From Bacillus sp. FJAT-22090 (GTDB lineage: Bacteria > Bacillota > Bacilli > Bacillales_A > Planococcaceae): a DNA stretch of 64,000 nt. The stretch is taken from contig NZ_CP012601.1 of NCBI RefSeq assembly GCF_001278755.1, positions 3,844,154 through 3,908,153 on the forward strand, written 5' to 3'. How positions within the stretch are numbered: the stretch's first letter is position 1; each line of letters opens with the position of its first letter. Below the pieces are notes generated by a model. That model was not told the origin of the DNA. It did not search any database and saw only the letters and a program-made list of their open reading frames with translations. The position numbers were made by a program, and so were the translations under genes. Below, piece by piece: positions 24,577 through 32,502 of the stretch.

Positions 24577-25020
24577 ATGATGGATATAATCGATGGGAAG
24601 ATTTTAGAGGCTTTAAAGCAAAATGGACGATCTACTGCATCTGATATTAGTAAGCAAGTAAATCTTTCTGTACCTGCTGTATCAGAAAGAATTAGAAAGC
24701 TGGAAGAGGCAAATATTATTGAACAATATACGATTAAAATTAATCGTGAGAAGATGGGGTTTAAATTACTCGCAGTTATTTTTGTGAATATTGACCATGC
24801 AGCTAATATTCAACATTTCAGGGATGCGATTATTCAATTCTCCGAGGTGATAGAGTGTCACCATATGGCAGGCGAGTACGATTACATGCTAAAGGTTCTG
24901 ATTGAAGATACTTCTAAATTAGAGTTTTTTCTAAATGAGCAATTAAAAACCATTCTAGGGGTTCAGAAATCCAATACATTAATTGTCTTATCTACTTTGA
25001 AAGAAATAATGAATAGGTGA
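24577..25020 (+). CDS. Lrp/AsnC-family regulator
   Basis: 147-residue regulator. N-terminal helix-turn-helix: MMDIIDGKILEALKQNGRST ASDISKQVNLSVPAVSERI; the C-terminal RAM (ligand-binding) domain contains ECHHMAGEYDYMLKVLIED, the conserved GxxDY core. The start at 24577 has AAGGGG; an upstream GTG at 24544 lacks a ribosome site. It overlaps or touches the LysE-type exporter gene, so it probably senses an amino acid and controls its export. The AT-rich region 24480-24570 upstream contains AATTATTTAAG-like repeats that could be its own binding sites. Confidence 0.93.
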   Translation: MMDIIDGKILEALKQNGRSTASDISKQVNLSVPAVSERIRKLEEANIIEQYTIKINREKMGFKLLAVIFVNIDHAANIQHFRDAIIQFSEVIECHHMAGEYDYMLKVLIEDTSKLEFFLNEQLKTILGVQKSNTLIVLSTLKEIMNR

Positions 25021-25658
25021 ATGGGATGATGATTTGGAAAGGATTTCGCTTTGGACTTTTTTTGCAGATAGCTGTCGGTCCTGTGTGTATTTTTATCTTT
25101 CAGACGGCTGCTACTTCGGGTTTTTTTATAGCGGAAATAGGTGTATTAGGTGTAACGATTGTGGATATTTTTTATATACTTGCAGCTATTTTTGGGATTG
25201 GAACACTACTTAACAAATATAAAAAGCTAAAGAGTATCATTCATTATTTTGGCGCAACTGTGCTCATTATTTTTGGTATAAGTAATATCATTGGTTTTTT
25301 TTATAGTTCTCCTATTGTAAGTATGGATCAAAGTGCAGGGAATACTCTTTGGAAAGCACTCCTACTAACTCTTTCAAATCCACTAACTATTTTATTTTGG
25401 GCAGGTGTTTTTTCTACGAAAATAGGGGAGGAAAATATAAAGGAAAAGGATTTATATTCTTTTGGTTTTGGAGCGGTATTGTCTGCTTTTATATTTTTAA
25501 CGATTATCTCCATGTTAGGGACTTATGTAACGATACTATTAGAACCCAAAATGATTATGGGTTTAAACTTATTAGTTGGTATTGTGCTTTTGTTATTCGG
25601 GGTGAAAAATCTAGTTAAACATCGCAGAAATAACGTAAATCCAGGTCAACAAGTATGA
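25017..25658 (+). CDS. LysE-family amino-acid exporter
   Basis: 213-residue membrane protein with about six helices. It has the LysE/RhtB signature at the N-terminus (FRFGLFLQIAVGPVCIFIFQTA, where GP in helix one is typical) and LTLSNPLTILFWAGVF in the middle. The reading begins with GTG overlapping the Lrp stop; ATGs at 25026 and 25029 are alternative starts. Together with the Lrp-type gene it forms a two-gene export unit ending at a strong terminator whose stem begins inside the last codons. Confidence 0.9.
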   Translation: MNGMMIWKGFRFGLFLQIAVGPVCIFIFQTAATSGFFIAEIGVLGVTIVDIFYILAAIFGIGTLLNKYKKLKSIIHYFGATVLIIFGISNIIGFFYSSPIVSMDQSAGNTLWKALLLTLSNPLTILFWAGVFSTKIGEENIKEKDLYSFGFGAVLSAFIFLTIISMLGTYVTILLEPKMIMGLNLLVGIVLLLFGVKNLVKHRRNNVNPGQQV

Positions 25659-25671
25659 CCTGGATTTTTTT
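25638..25671 (+). terminator. Terminator of lrp-lysE unit
   Basis: AATCCAGGTCA / TGACCTGGATT stem followed by TTTTTG. Confidence 0.88.
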
Positions 25672-25681
25672 GTTTGAAGAA

Positions 25682-26479
25682 TTAAGCGTTATTTGTAGTT
25701 GCCATAGCTTGGCTTATTTTTTCCGACGTTTCTTGTAGTAGTGGTAAGAATTCATCTCGAAGCACATCTTTGGAAATGCGGCCAGCGTGAACGGAGCAGT
25801 TGACAGCGGCGATCACTTCACCGTGCAAGTTTCGAATTGGGACTGCAATAGAACGAAGGCCCTCTTCTAATTGTTGATCGACACCTCCCCAATTATTTTT
25901 ACGAACTTCTTTTAAAACTTCTAGTAACTGTACCTTGTGTTGAATGGTATTGTTTGTGAATTTAGTAAATTCATTTGAAGCAAAGTAGTTCTCCAATTTT
26001 TCTTCCGGCAGGTAGGCAAGTAAAACATGACCCATTGAAGTTGCGTATGCTGGCAGCCTTGTTCCTACATCAATGTTAATAGACATGATTCTTTTTGAAG
26101 AAACACGAGCTACATATAAAATATCTGTGCCATCGAGAATTGAAACGGAACAGGATTCTCCTGTTTTATTAACAAAGTCTCTCATGAATGGATGTGCGAT
26201 ACTCCATATGTTATTGGAAGAAAGGTACGCATGACCAAGTGTAAGCGTGCGGGCTGTTAAGGAAAAAAAACCATTTGTTGATTCAGCAAAGCCTAGGTGT
26301 TCCAGTGTTAGTAGGATTCTCCGGGCAGTAGGTCTACTTAGACCAGTTATTTTGGCTACATTACTAACCGTTAGCGATTGGTTTTTTTGGGAAAATGCTT
26401 GTATAACTTGAAGGCCTCGATCTAAAGATTGTATATAGTCTCCAGATTGTTTAAAAACATCTAATTTTTCTATAGGCAA
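25682..26479 (-). CDS. IclR-family transcriptional regulator
   Basis: 265 residues. Winged helix-turn-helix at 18-75 (YIQSLDRGLQVIQAFSQK..LTVSNVAKITGLSRPTARRIL), then the IclR effector domain (SVSILDGTDILYVARVSS, AYATSMGHVLLAYLP, GLRSIAVPIRNLHGEVIAAVN). The LDRGLQVIQAF start resembles the PcaR/PobR branch that controls aromatic-acid catabolism, but no catabolic genes adjoin it here, so its target is unknown. TTG start with GGGGGTC eight bases upstream. It converges on the LysE gene. Confidence 0.92.
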   Translation of the reverse strand: MPIEKLDVFKQSGDYIQSLDRGLQVIQAFSQKNQSLTVSNVAKITGLSRPTARRILLTLEHLGFAESTNGFFSLTARTLTLGHAYLSSNNIWSIAHPFMRDFVNKTGESCSVSILDGTDILYVARVSSKRIMSINIDVGTRLPAYATSMGHVLLAYLPEEKLENYFASNEFTKFTNNTIQHKVQLLEVLKEVRKNNWGGVDQQLEEGLRSIAVPIRNLHGEVIAAVNCSVHAGRISKDVLRDEFLPLLQETSEKISQAMATTNNA

Positions 26480-26558
26480 AAATATGACCCCCTGTATTAT
26501 TGTTAGATGTACGAATAGAATAACCTCGTACGTATAACGTGCAATATTAAAATTAAAA

Positions 26559-26756
26559 ATGCAAGTACTTAATTATTATGAATGCGGTTACATTTCCCAT
26601 TTTATCAGAATGTTGAAGGTAATACCGAAGGAATTTAATCTAAATTTAGAACATACATATGGAGCTTGTGAGTTGTATAATTACCGCTGGAGGTTAAGTC
26701 TAGGGATTACAGAGGGAGTTGCTATCGAAACATTAGTAGAAAATATACAAGATTAA
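26559..26756 (+). CDS. Hypothetical short protein, doubtful
   Basis: 65-residue reading MQVLNYYECGYISHFIRMLK... with protein-like composition, but no ribosome site before the ATG at 26559 and no recognised family. It may be a gene fragment. It lies between the IclR gene and the second LysM-3D gene. Confidence 0.35.
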   Translation: MQVLNYYECGYISHFIRMLKVIPKEFNLNLEHTYGACELYNYRWRLSLGITEGVAIETLVENIQD

Positions 26757-26957
26757 TTTGTTTATGGTATTAGAATTCTTCGAAATTAAGTATGATGTAG
26801 ATTACTAAATGGAAGCCACTTTTTGAAAACAGATTTTAGTTGTTTTGAAAGGTGGTTTCTTTGTGTTTTATTAGAATGTATGGTTTTCAGAGATTTTGGG
26901 CAATACTGAGTTCAAATTTAGAGTAATTGAAAGATTACTTGTTAGGAGGAACTAGTA

Positions 26958-27728
26958 TTGAAAGTTAGAAGTATATTGTTGGTACTGTTATTCGTATTTA
27001 CGACGAATTCTGTCACGCATGCATCTGAGCTTTTTGTTGTCGCCACTAATGACGCAGAATTATCGATCTCTCCTGATCTAATAGAAGAGAGATCAATCAT
27101 AGAAGAGACATTTGACGTACATTTCCAGGATGCATTAAATCTTTGGGCAGAATTAGATGTGGAACCTGAGCCTCAAACGTATACCGTTGTGAAGGGGGAT
27201 AACTTGTATAGGATTGCTGAAGCGCACGATATTTCCTTGGCAGCTCTTATCAGTTGGAATGGTCTTACGACTGATTTAATTCATCCTGATGATGTACTAA
27301 TCGTAAGCGGTGATGAGGAGGACGTGGTAGAGCTCGCTCAGTTGGAGCCAGTGAAACGTGTTGCATCATCGTCCAATGTGGAAAATTCTACGATTGAGGC
27401 TTCTCAACCAGTTGTTTCAGCCCCTCCTACAGAGGAGGGGACGGAGATGATTGTAACAGCGACAGCCTATACAGCATACTGCGAAGGTTGTTCTGGAACG
27501 ACCGCTTATGGAATTGACTTACGTGCAAATCCCGATCAAAAGGTAATTGCAGTAGATCCTCGAATCATTCCACTTGGTTCAAAAGTTTGGGTGGAAGGCT
27601 ACGGAGAAGCAATTGCTGGTGATACTGGTGGTGCTATTAAAGGGAATAAAATCGATGTATTTATTCCAACATATGAGAGTGCTATGCAGTGGGGAGTTAA
27701 AAAGGTAAAGATTAAAGTAATCGATTAA
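26958..27728 (+). CDS. Secreted LysM-3D domain protein, second copy
   Basis: 256 residues with the same order as the copy at 23354: signal peptide (…TTNSVTHA), helical segment, LysM (TYTVVKGDNLYRIAEAHDI, about 75-118), a longer Ser/Glu/Pro-rich linker and a nearly identical 3D domain (TATAYTAYCEGCSGTTAYG...GDTGGAIKGNKIDVF). TTG start with TAGGAGGAAC. Both copies are preceded by a shared sequence TTTTGGG(G)CAATAC 60-70 bases upstream, perhaps a common promoter element. Ends at the terminator 27735-27774. Confidence 0.92.
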   Translation: MKVRSILLVLLFVFTTNSVTHASELFVVATNDAELSISPDLIEERSIIEETFDVHFQDALNLWAELDVEPEPQTYTVVKGDNLYRIAEAHDISLAALISWNGLTTDLIHPDDVLIVSGDEEDVVELAQLEPVKRVASSSNVENSTIEASQPVVSAPPTEEGTEMIVTATAYTAYCEGCSGTTAYGIDLRANPDQKVIAVDPRIIPLGSKVWVEGYGEAIAGDTGGAIKGNKIDVFIPTYESAMQWGVKKVKIKVID

Positions 27729-27734
27729 CAAAGT

Positions 27735-27774
27735 GCCTGTGGGATAAACGATTGTTTATTTCACAGGATTTTTT
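27735..27774 (+). terminator. Terminator of second LysM-3D gene
   Basis: CCTGTGGGATAAAC / GTTTATTTCACAGG (two G-U pairs) followed by ATTTTTTG. Confidence 0.85.
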
Positions 27775-27895
27775 GTATGTAAAATACGGCTGTCCATATG
27801 TTTTACTCGAACTTTTATCAATATAAAGCTTGAGAAGATGTTTATAATGATGCATAATGATAAAATTAATATATTGAATATAGGAGTTGTACACC

Positions 27896-28795
27896 ATGTC
27901 CTTGGAAGTAAAAGTTAAAGGGAAAATAAATAAACAACTTGATAACAGAGGTCGCTTGTTAGTGAAATGTCCAGATAAGCCAGGTATTGTATCCGTTCTG
28001 TCGACATTTTTGCATAATCATGATTCAAATATTATTGAATCAAGTCAATACTCCAGTGACCCAGAAAATGGCACATTTTTTATTCGTATCGAGTATCACT
28101 GCGATCATTTAACTGAAAAGTCTGCGAATATGGAGAAGGATTTTGAAGAAATAGCAGCTACGCATTCCATGGACTATGAATTTGCTTATCCAAATGAGCG
28201 GAAGCGTTCTGCTATATTTGTTTCTAAAGAGCCTCACTGTTTGATGGAGCTTTTATGGGAATGGCAAAATGGTGATTTAGATACGGACATAGTAGTTGTT
28301 ATTAGTAATCACGAGGATGCTCGTCCATTTGTGGAAGCATTAGGAATTCCGTATCATTATATTCCTGCGAACAAAGATATTCGAAAACAAGTAGAAGAAG
28401 AGCAAATCCGCCTTATGGAAGAATACAATGTGGATCTATTAATCCTTGCGCGCTATATGCAAATATTGACGCCTGATTTTGTGCGCCACTTTGAAAATAG
28501 AATTATTAATATTCACCATTCCTTCTTACCAGCATTTATCGGAGCTGGCCCATATGAACGTGCTTTTGAGCGTGGTGTGAAGCTAATTGGTGCTACTTCT
28601 CATTATGTAACGAATAATCTGGATGAAGGTCCAATTATTGAACAAGATGTAGAACGAGTAGACCACCGAGACGATGTGACGGATTTAAAGAAAATTGGTC
28701 GCAAAATCGAACGTCGAGTTCTCGCAAAAGCAGTAAAATGGCATTTAGAAAATAGAATCATCGTACAAGATAATAAAACCATTGTGTTTCATTAA
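27896..28795 (+). CDS. purU: Formyltetrahydrofolate deformylase PurU
   Basis: About 299 residues. Hydrolyses 10-formyl-tetrahydrofolate to formate and tetrahydrofolate, balancing one-carbon pools. N-terminal ACT domain (GRLLVKCPDKPGIVSVLSTFL, residues about 15-90), then a formyltransferase fold with the catalytic set N-x-H-H in IINIHHSFLPAF, and YVTNNLDEGPIIEQD containing the active Asp. I start at 27896 (AGGAG nine bases upstream) rather than the TTG at 27887. Monocistronic; the following sequence is toxin-antitoxin locus 2. Confidence 0.96.
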   Translation: MSLEVKVKGKINKQLDNRGRLLVKCPDKPGIVSVLSTFLHNHDSNIIESSQYSSDPENGTFFIRIEYHCDHLTEKSANMEKDFEEIAATHSMDYEFAYPNERKRSAIFVSKEPHCLMELLWEWQNGDLDTDIVVVISNHEDARPFVEALGIPYHYIPANKDIRKQVEEEQIRLMEEYNVDLLILARYMQILTPDFVRHFENRIINIHHSFLPAFIGAGPYERAFERGVKLIGATSHYVTNNLDEGPIIEQDVERVDHRDDVTDLKKIGRKIERRVLAKAVKWHLENRIIVQDNKTIVFH

Positions 28796-28853
28796 GTAAA
28801 CTATATTGACACAAATATGTGAGATTTGTAATAGATGGAAATGCTCATATAGG

Positions 28854-28882
28854 TTGAATGGGTTTGAGATTCTGTATATAAT
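28854..28882 (+). promoter_or_regulatory. Promoter of antitoxin RNA 2
   Basis: TTGAAT, 17-base spacer, TATAAT; same layout as locus 1. Confidence 0.8.
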
Positions 28883-28888
28883 AAAAGT

Positions 28889-29017
28889 AGAAACATATAA
28901 TAGAAAGACTGGATACGCGAATATCCAGCCCTGCAACCGCAAACCGCAGAAAGAGCGGCTGGTCCGAGGTCAGAAATAACCGTCAAACCTTTGCTGAGGG
29001 ACGGTTATTTCTTTTTT
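28889..29017 (+). ncRNA. Antisense RNA antitoxin, type I locus 2
   Basis: Predicted 130-base transcript ending at AAATAACCGTC / GACGGTTATTT then CTTTTTT (28974-29017). It carries the same two internal hairpins as locus 1 (28907-28929 and the ACCGC/GCGGC stem). Complementary to the 3' part of the convergent toxin mRNA. Confidence 0.75.
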
Positions 29018-29112
29018 ACAAAGAAAATAATCAATGTCACAACGATGGAGAAGGCTGCTAACATTACAGCGCTTAACTGTATTAACAAGCTTGTCATCTG
29101 ATATGTTGTCAT
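29005..29112 (-). CDS. Type I toxin, small holin-like membrane peptide, copy 2
   Basis: 35-residue peptide MTTYQMTSLLIQLSAVMLAA.. with one membrane helix and a KKK end, about 75% identical to the copy at 24175-24282. ATG start with GGAGG eight bases upstream. Extended -10 promoter TGTTATAAT on the minus strand (-10 at 29175-29180). The Shine-Dalgarno can pair with upstream CACTTCC, as in locus 1, although the intervening bases differ. Such peptides depolarise the membrane when overproduced; expression is kept low by the antisense RNA. Confidence 0.86.
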   Translation of the reverse strand: MTTYQMTSLLIQLSAVMLAAFSIVVTLIIFFVKKK

Positions 29113-29252
29113 TGGTATCACCTCCCTAGAAGGAAGTGACCTACCGCCCACTCTGCCTATGCAATTGCATTTTTATTATAACATAAATGCGAATAAGTGT
29201 TCTATTTTTTAGTAGAATTTCGATTTTTATTGTATAAATAGCTTGTTTGTTA

Positions 29253-29292
29253 AATGGCTCTTTGCAAAAATGCAAAGAGTCATTTTTATTTT
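29253..29292 (+). terminator. Orphan terminator-like hairpin
   Basis: AATGGCTCTTTGCA / TGCAAAGAGTCATT (one G-U pair) followed by TTTATTTT. No plus-strand gene ends nearby except by read-through of the antitoxin RNA. Confidence 0.7.
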
Positions 29293-29332
29293 GAGTGAAT
29301 CTCATAGAAGTAATCTTCATCATGTGAGAAAT

Positions 29333-29430
29333 GGTTGCTCTTCGGTTGAAATTGGTTGCTCTAAGGAGAGAGTTGGTCGCGGTTCGGATACAATTGGTTG
29401 CTTATGCATGCGATTTGGTCTCGCTTAGAC
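29333..29430 (+). repeat. 21-bp tandem array, GGTTGC core
   Basis: Units start at 29333, 29354, 29375, 29396 and 29417, exactly 21 bases apart: core GGTTGCTC, GGTTGCTC, GGTCGCGG, GGTTGCTT, GGTCTCGC, each ending in ATT or GTT. The middle is variable. It belongs with the GGTCTCGG arrays at 30 and 37 kb. Confidence 0.85.
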
Positions 29431-29594
29431 ATTTTTTGCCATAAAATACATAGCTTCTTATTGAAAGTTACTTAATGATGTGAAAGAAATATATTCCGAT
29501 TAATGAATCTTATATGTCATTAAACTCGTATAAACTAATACAGATTCTTGTTCTATTAGAGTGATGTCTTACTAATTAATGTAGGAGTGATTAT

Positions 29595-29999
29595 ATGATA
29601 TGGATAAGCTTTATATTAATTTTATTGATAGTTTTTGCTTTAATATCGTTAGTTAAACTAATTTTGAGAAAAGTATTCAATATAGATAAAGAGAAGAAAG
29701 AATTCTTTTCTAACAACCATATAAATGAATTGCATAGAAAAATTGATAGGGTTATAAGAATAGCTGTATTTATTGCAACGATCTCGGCAACTTTCTATAT
29801 GTTAAATGAGGATTTTTCAATAAACCTTTTACTATTGATATACTTTTTCAACGTAGTGATTGAATATGGGGTAAGTGCGTTTTTTCAATGGAAATACTTG
29901 GATGGATCTAAACAATATATTCTTACTATTAGCGAAGGTGCCATACTAGCGCTCACATTAGCTATAGTGATAGATTTTGATTTACTAAGTTATGTATAA
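29595..29999 (+). CDS. DUF4181 membrane protein
   Basis: 134-residue protein with four hydrophobic helices and the segment FNIDKEKKEFFSNNHINELHRKIDRVIRI, typical of the DUF4181 family of Bacillales membrane proteins. Good ribosome site (TAGGAGTG). Function unknown. A distant relative lies at 17980-18366. Followed by a 21-bp tandem array and then a strong terminator at 30156-30193, so the array would be transcribed as its 3' untranslated region. Confidence 0.8.
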   Translation: MIWISFILILLIVFALISLVKLILRKVFNIDKEKKEFFSNNHINELHRKIDRVIRIAVFIATISATFYMLNEDFSINLLLLIYFFNVVIEYGVSAFFQWKYLDGSKQYILTISEGAILALTLAIVIDFDLLSYV

Positions 30000-30017
30000 C
30001 TTCTTAGTCTGAGATAT

Positions 30018-30120
30018 GATTGCTGTTATGCGGGAAATGGTCTCGGTTCTAGGCTTCTTAGTCTCGGCTTCGGGAAAGTTAGTCTCAGTTATAAAGGAAT
30101 TGGTCTCGAAGTGCCACTTA
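30018..30120 (+). repeat. 21-bp tandem array, GGTCTCGG core
   Basis: Units at 30018 (GATTGCTG), 30039 (GGTCTCGG), 30060 (AGTCTCGG), 30081 (AGTCTCAG) and 30102 (GGTCTCGAAGTGCCACTT). Exact 21-base spacing. The final unit is the same end-unit seen in the arrays at 37 kb. Confidence 0.88.
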
Positions 30121-30155
30121 CTGTATGTTAGTCAACCTGAGATTCATTCTAAAAT

Positions 30156-30193
30156 AAAAATCCAGCTATGAAGTGACGCATAGCTGGATTTTT
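30156..30193 (+). terminator. Terminator of DUF4181 gene
   Basis: Perfect 15-base stem AAAAATCCAGCTATG / CATAGCTGGATTTTT followed by GTTTG. Confidence 0.9.
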
Positions 30194-30201
30194 GTTTGAT
30201 A

Positions 30202-30384
30202 TTAGAACAACTCCATTTGTTCGATTTCTCCAAGACGTTGTAGGGAGTGGGGAGCATGGTCTTGGAAGTAGGCGTGTTGGATTGTTTTCTCTTTAGTCAT
30301 AATTTGTTTGTCGGAGCCGGTTGCGTTTCGTAAGCGGCAGCTGTAGATATTAACTAGTTGCTGCCATTTGGCTATTGATTTCGG
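30202..30384 (-). pseudogene. C-terminal remnant of an unidentified gene
   Basis: An open frame without start codon runs from 30384 to the stop at 30202, ending GSDKQIMTKEKTIQHAYFQD..LGEIEQMELF; composition is protein-like. Upstream, 30390-30480 minus holds a second short frame (MERLISLCKKYGGIVKPACY..) that may be the broken 5' part. A degenerate piece of the 21-bp array (CGGTTATAGAGGAATT) lies between them. Family not recognised. Confidence 0.4.
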
Positions 30385-30554
30385 TTATAGAGGAATTAAC
30401 CTTGGAGTGGATCGTAATAACAAGCGGGCTTCACAATTCCTCCATACTTTTTACATAAGCTTATTAACCTCTCCATACTTGGTTAATGTTTGAAATGTAT
30501 TATTTGACTTGTAAGCAAATCAAAACAAACAGAAACAAATGGAGGTTCACATTT

Positions 30555-31643
30555 ATGTCTATGAAACGTGTATGGAAGAAAGGTTTAGTTAGCGTATTAG
30601 CTTTATCGCTTTTAGCAGCTTGTTCGGATAGTGCAGCGGAAACAACCGTCAATGGGAATGATATGACGTTGGATGAAATCACAGAAAAAGCAAAAGAGGA
30701 AGGTGCTGTAAATTCAGTTGGGATGCCAGATACATGGGCGAACTGGGTGGAAACTTGGGAGGAGCTTGAGGCTGAGTATAATTTAAAACATACGGATACA
30801 GACATGTCTAGTGCTGAGGAGCTTGCGAAGTTTGAAGCGGAAAAAGATGATGCTACTGCTGATATCGGTGACGTAGGTATTGCGTTTGGACCAATTGCAA
30901 AAGAAAAGGACTTGACATTACCGTACAAAACATCTTATTGGGACGAAATTCCTGACTGGGCAAAAGACGATGAAGGCCACTGGGTTGTTGGTTATACAGG
31001 AACAATTTCATTTTTAACGGATAAAAATAATGTGAAAAATCCCCCAAAATCATGGGATGATATTAAAAATGGAGATTATGTAGTTAGTATCGGGGATGCG
31101 TTAACCGCTAATCAAGCACAGTTTGCTATTTTAGCAGCTGCTATAGCTTACGGTGGAGATGAAAATAATCTTCAACCAGGGATCGATTTCTTTGCAGAGC
31201 TTGCCAAACAAGATCGTTTAAAAGGAGATCCAACTGTTGCGAATTTAGAAAAAGGTGAGATTGATGTTGCAATTCTCTGGGACTTTAACTCTTTAGGTTA
31301 CCGTAATCAAATTGACGAATCTCGCTTTGACGTAGTAATTCCAGAAGAAGGTTCAATTGTTTCCGGCTATGCAACAGTTATTAATAAATACTCGAAAAAC
31401 CCACATGCTGCTATGTTAACTCGTGAATATATCTTATCGGATGCTGGACAAGAAAATCTTGCAAAAGGTTTTGCACGACCAATACGTGAAAATGTAGAAC
31501 TTTCTGCAGAAGTAAAAGATTTACTTCTTCCACAAGAAATGTACGAAAATGCGAAGCCAGTAGAAGATCAAAAAGCATGGGAAGAAACGACAAAACAAAT
31601 TCCACAAATGTTCCAAGAACAGGTGTTAAACCATGTTAAATAA
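30555..31643 (+). CDS. ABC transporter substrate-binding lipoprotein
   Basis: 362-residue extracellular binding protein. Lipobox LLAAC at about residues 19-23, then a mature type II binding fold similar to Fe3+/polyamine/2-aminoethylphosphonate-type proteins (DIGDVGIAFGPIAKEKDL, NPPKSWDDIKNGDYVVSI, GEIDVAILWDFNSLG). The start at 30555 (MSMKRVWKK) follows TGGAGG; the upstream extension to 30486 is not needed. First gene of a seven-gene unit with overlapping ends. The neighbours (a phosphatase-superfamily enzyme and a PHP phosphoesterase) suggest the ligand is an organophosphate or phosphonate; that is inference. Confidence 0.88.
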   Translation: MSMKRVWKKGLVSVLALSLLAACSDSAAETTVNGNDMTLDEITEKAKEEGAVNSVGMPDTWANWVETWEELEAEYNLKHTDTDMSSAEELAKFEAEKDDATADIGDVGIAFGPIAKEKDLTLPYKTSYWDEIPDWAKDDEGHWVVGYTGTISFLTDKNNVKNPPKSWDDIKNGDYVVSIGDALTANQAQFAILAAAIAYGGDENNLQPGIDFFAELAKQDRLKGDPTVANLEKGEIDVAILWDFNSLGYRNQIDESRFDVVIPEEGSIVSGYATVINKYSKNPHAAMLTREYILSDAGQENLAKGFARPIRENVELSAEVKDLLLPQEMYENAKPVEDQKAWEETTKQIPQMFQEQVLNHVK

Positions 31644-32469
31644 CCGCGTAGTACTCATTGTAGTGGATGCTCTTCGATATGACACGGCTTGTACACATAT
31701 GGGATACATGCAACATTTGGTCGAGCGAGGTGCTGCAGCACGCTATGAAGTTTGTTCGGAAGTACCTTCTTTATCACGGCCGCTATATGAAACTATTTTA
31801 ACAGGGACGCCACCCATTATACATGGTGTGACTAGCAATAGGACGGTTCGTTTATCGAATCAAACAAGTTTATTCCACTTAGCAAAAAGCAGCGGTAAAA
31901 CTACCGCTGCAGCTGCCTACTATTGGGTAAGTGAACTATATAATCACGCACCGTTTCGTCACTTTGAAGACCGAATTCAACTAGATACTGAGTTTCCAAT
32001 TGAAAACGGCTTATTCTATTTTGAAGATCATTATCCAGATAGTCATTTATTTACTGAAGCTGCTTGGTTAATAAATCAGAAGAAACCTGATTTTCTATAT
32101 ATTCACCCAATGAATGTAGATGATGATGGTCATAAGTTTACTGCTGATTCGAAGGAATATCGTAATCGTGTGTTAGCGGTGGATGCGCTACTTTCTGTAT
32201 TTATTCCTAAATGTTTGGAACAAGGATATGAAGTAATTGTGACTGCTGATCATGGAATGACAAGTGACGGTAATCATGGCGGCAATACAATAGAAGACCG
32301 TCATGTTCCCATGTTTGTTTTATCCAAACAGGTGAGAGCTGGATTAAATGAAGGAATCGTTTCTCAACTACAAGTGGCACCTTTAGTTTGTCATTTACTA
32401 AATATTAAACCTTCAGAGGAAATGGTTCCACTTCTCTTAGATGGTGTACGTATGCTAAAAGAGGCCTAG
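31633..32469 (+). CDS. Alkaline phosphatase-superfamily phosphodiesterase/hydrolase
   Basis: 278 residues of the alkaline phosphatase / nucleotide pyrophosphatase superfamily. Metal ligands are visible: Asp in VVLIVVDALRYD, nucleophile region EVPSLSRPLYETILTGTPPIIHGV, Asp/His in HPMNVDDDGHKF, VTADHGMTSDGNHGG near the end. There is no signal peptide, so it acts in the cytosol on an imported substrate. PhnA-type phosphonoacetate hydrolase and phosphodiesterases share this fold; the exact substrate is unknown. Its start overlaps the binding-protein stop by 11 bases. Confidence 0.85.
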   Translation: MLNNRVVLIVVDALRYDTACTHMGYMQHLVERGAAARYEVCSEVPSLSRPLYETILTGTPPIIHGVTSNRTVRLSNQTSLFHLAKSSGKTTAAAAYYWVSELYNHAPFRHFEDRIQLDTEFPIENGLFYFEDHYPDSHLFTEAAWLINQKKPDFLYIHPMNVDDDGHKFTADSKEYRNRVLAVDALLSVFIPKCLEQGYEVIVTADHGMTSDGNHGGNTIEDRHVPMFVLSKQVRAGLNEGIVSQLQVAPLVCHLLNIKPSEEMVPLLLDGVRMLKEA

Positions 32470-32502
32470 CCCTCTTGTCGATTACAGGAAGGAGTGAACG
32501 AG

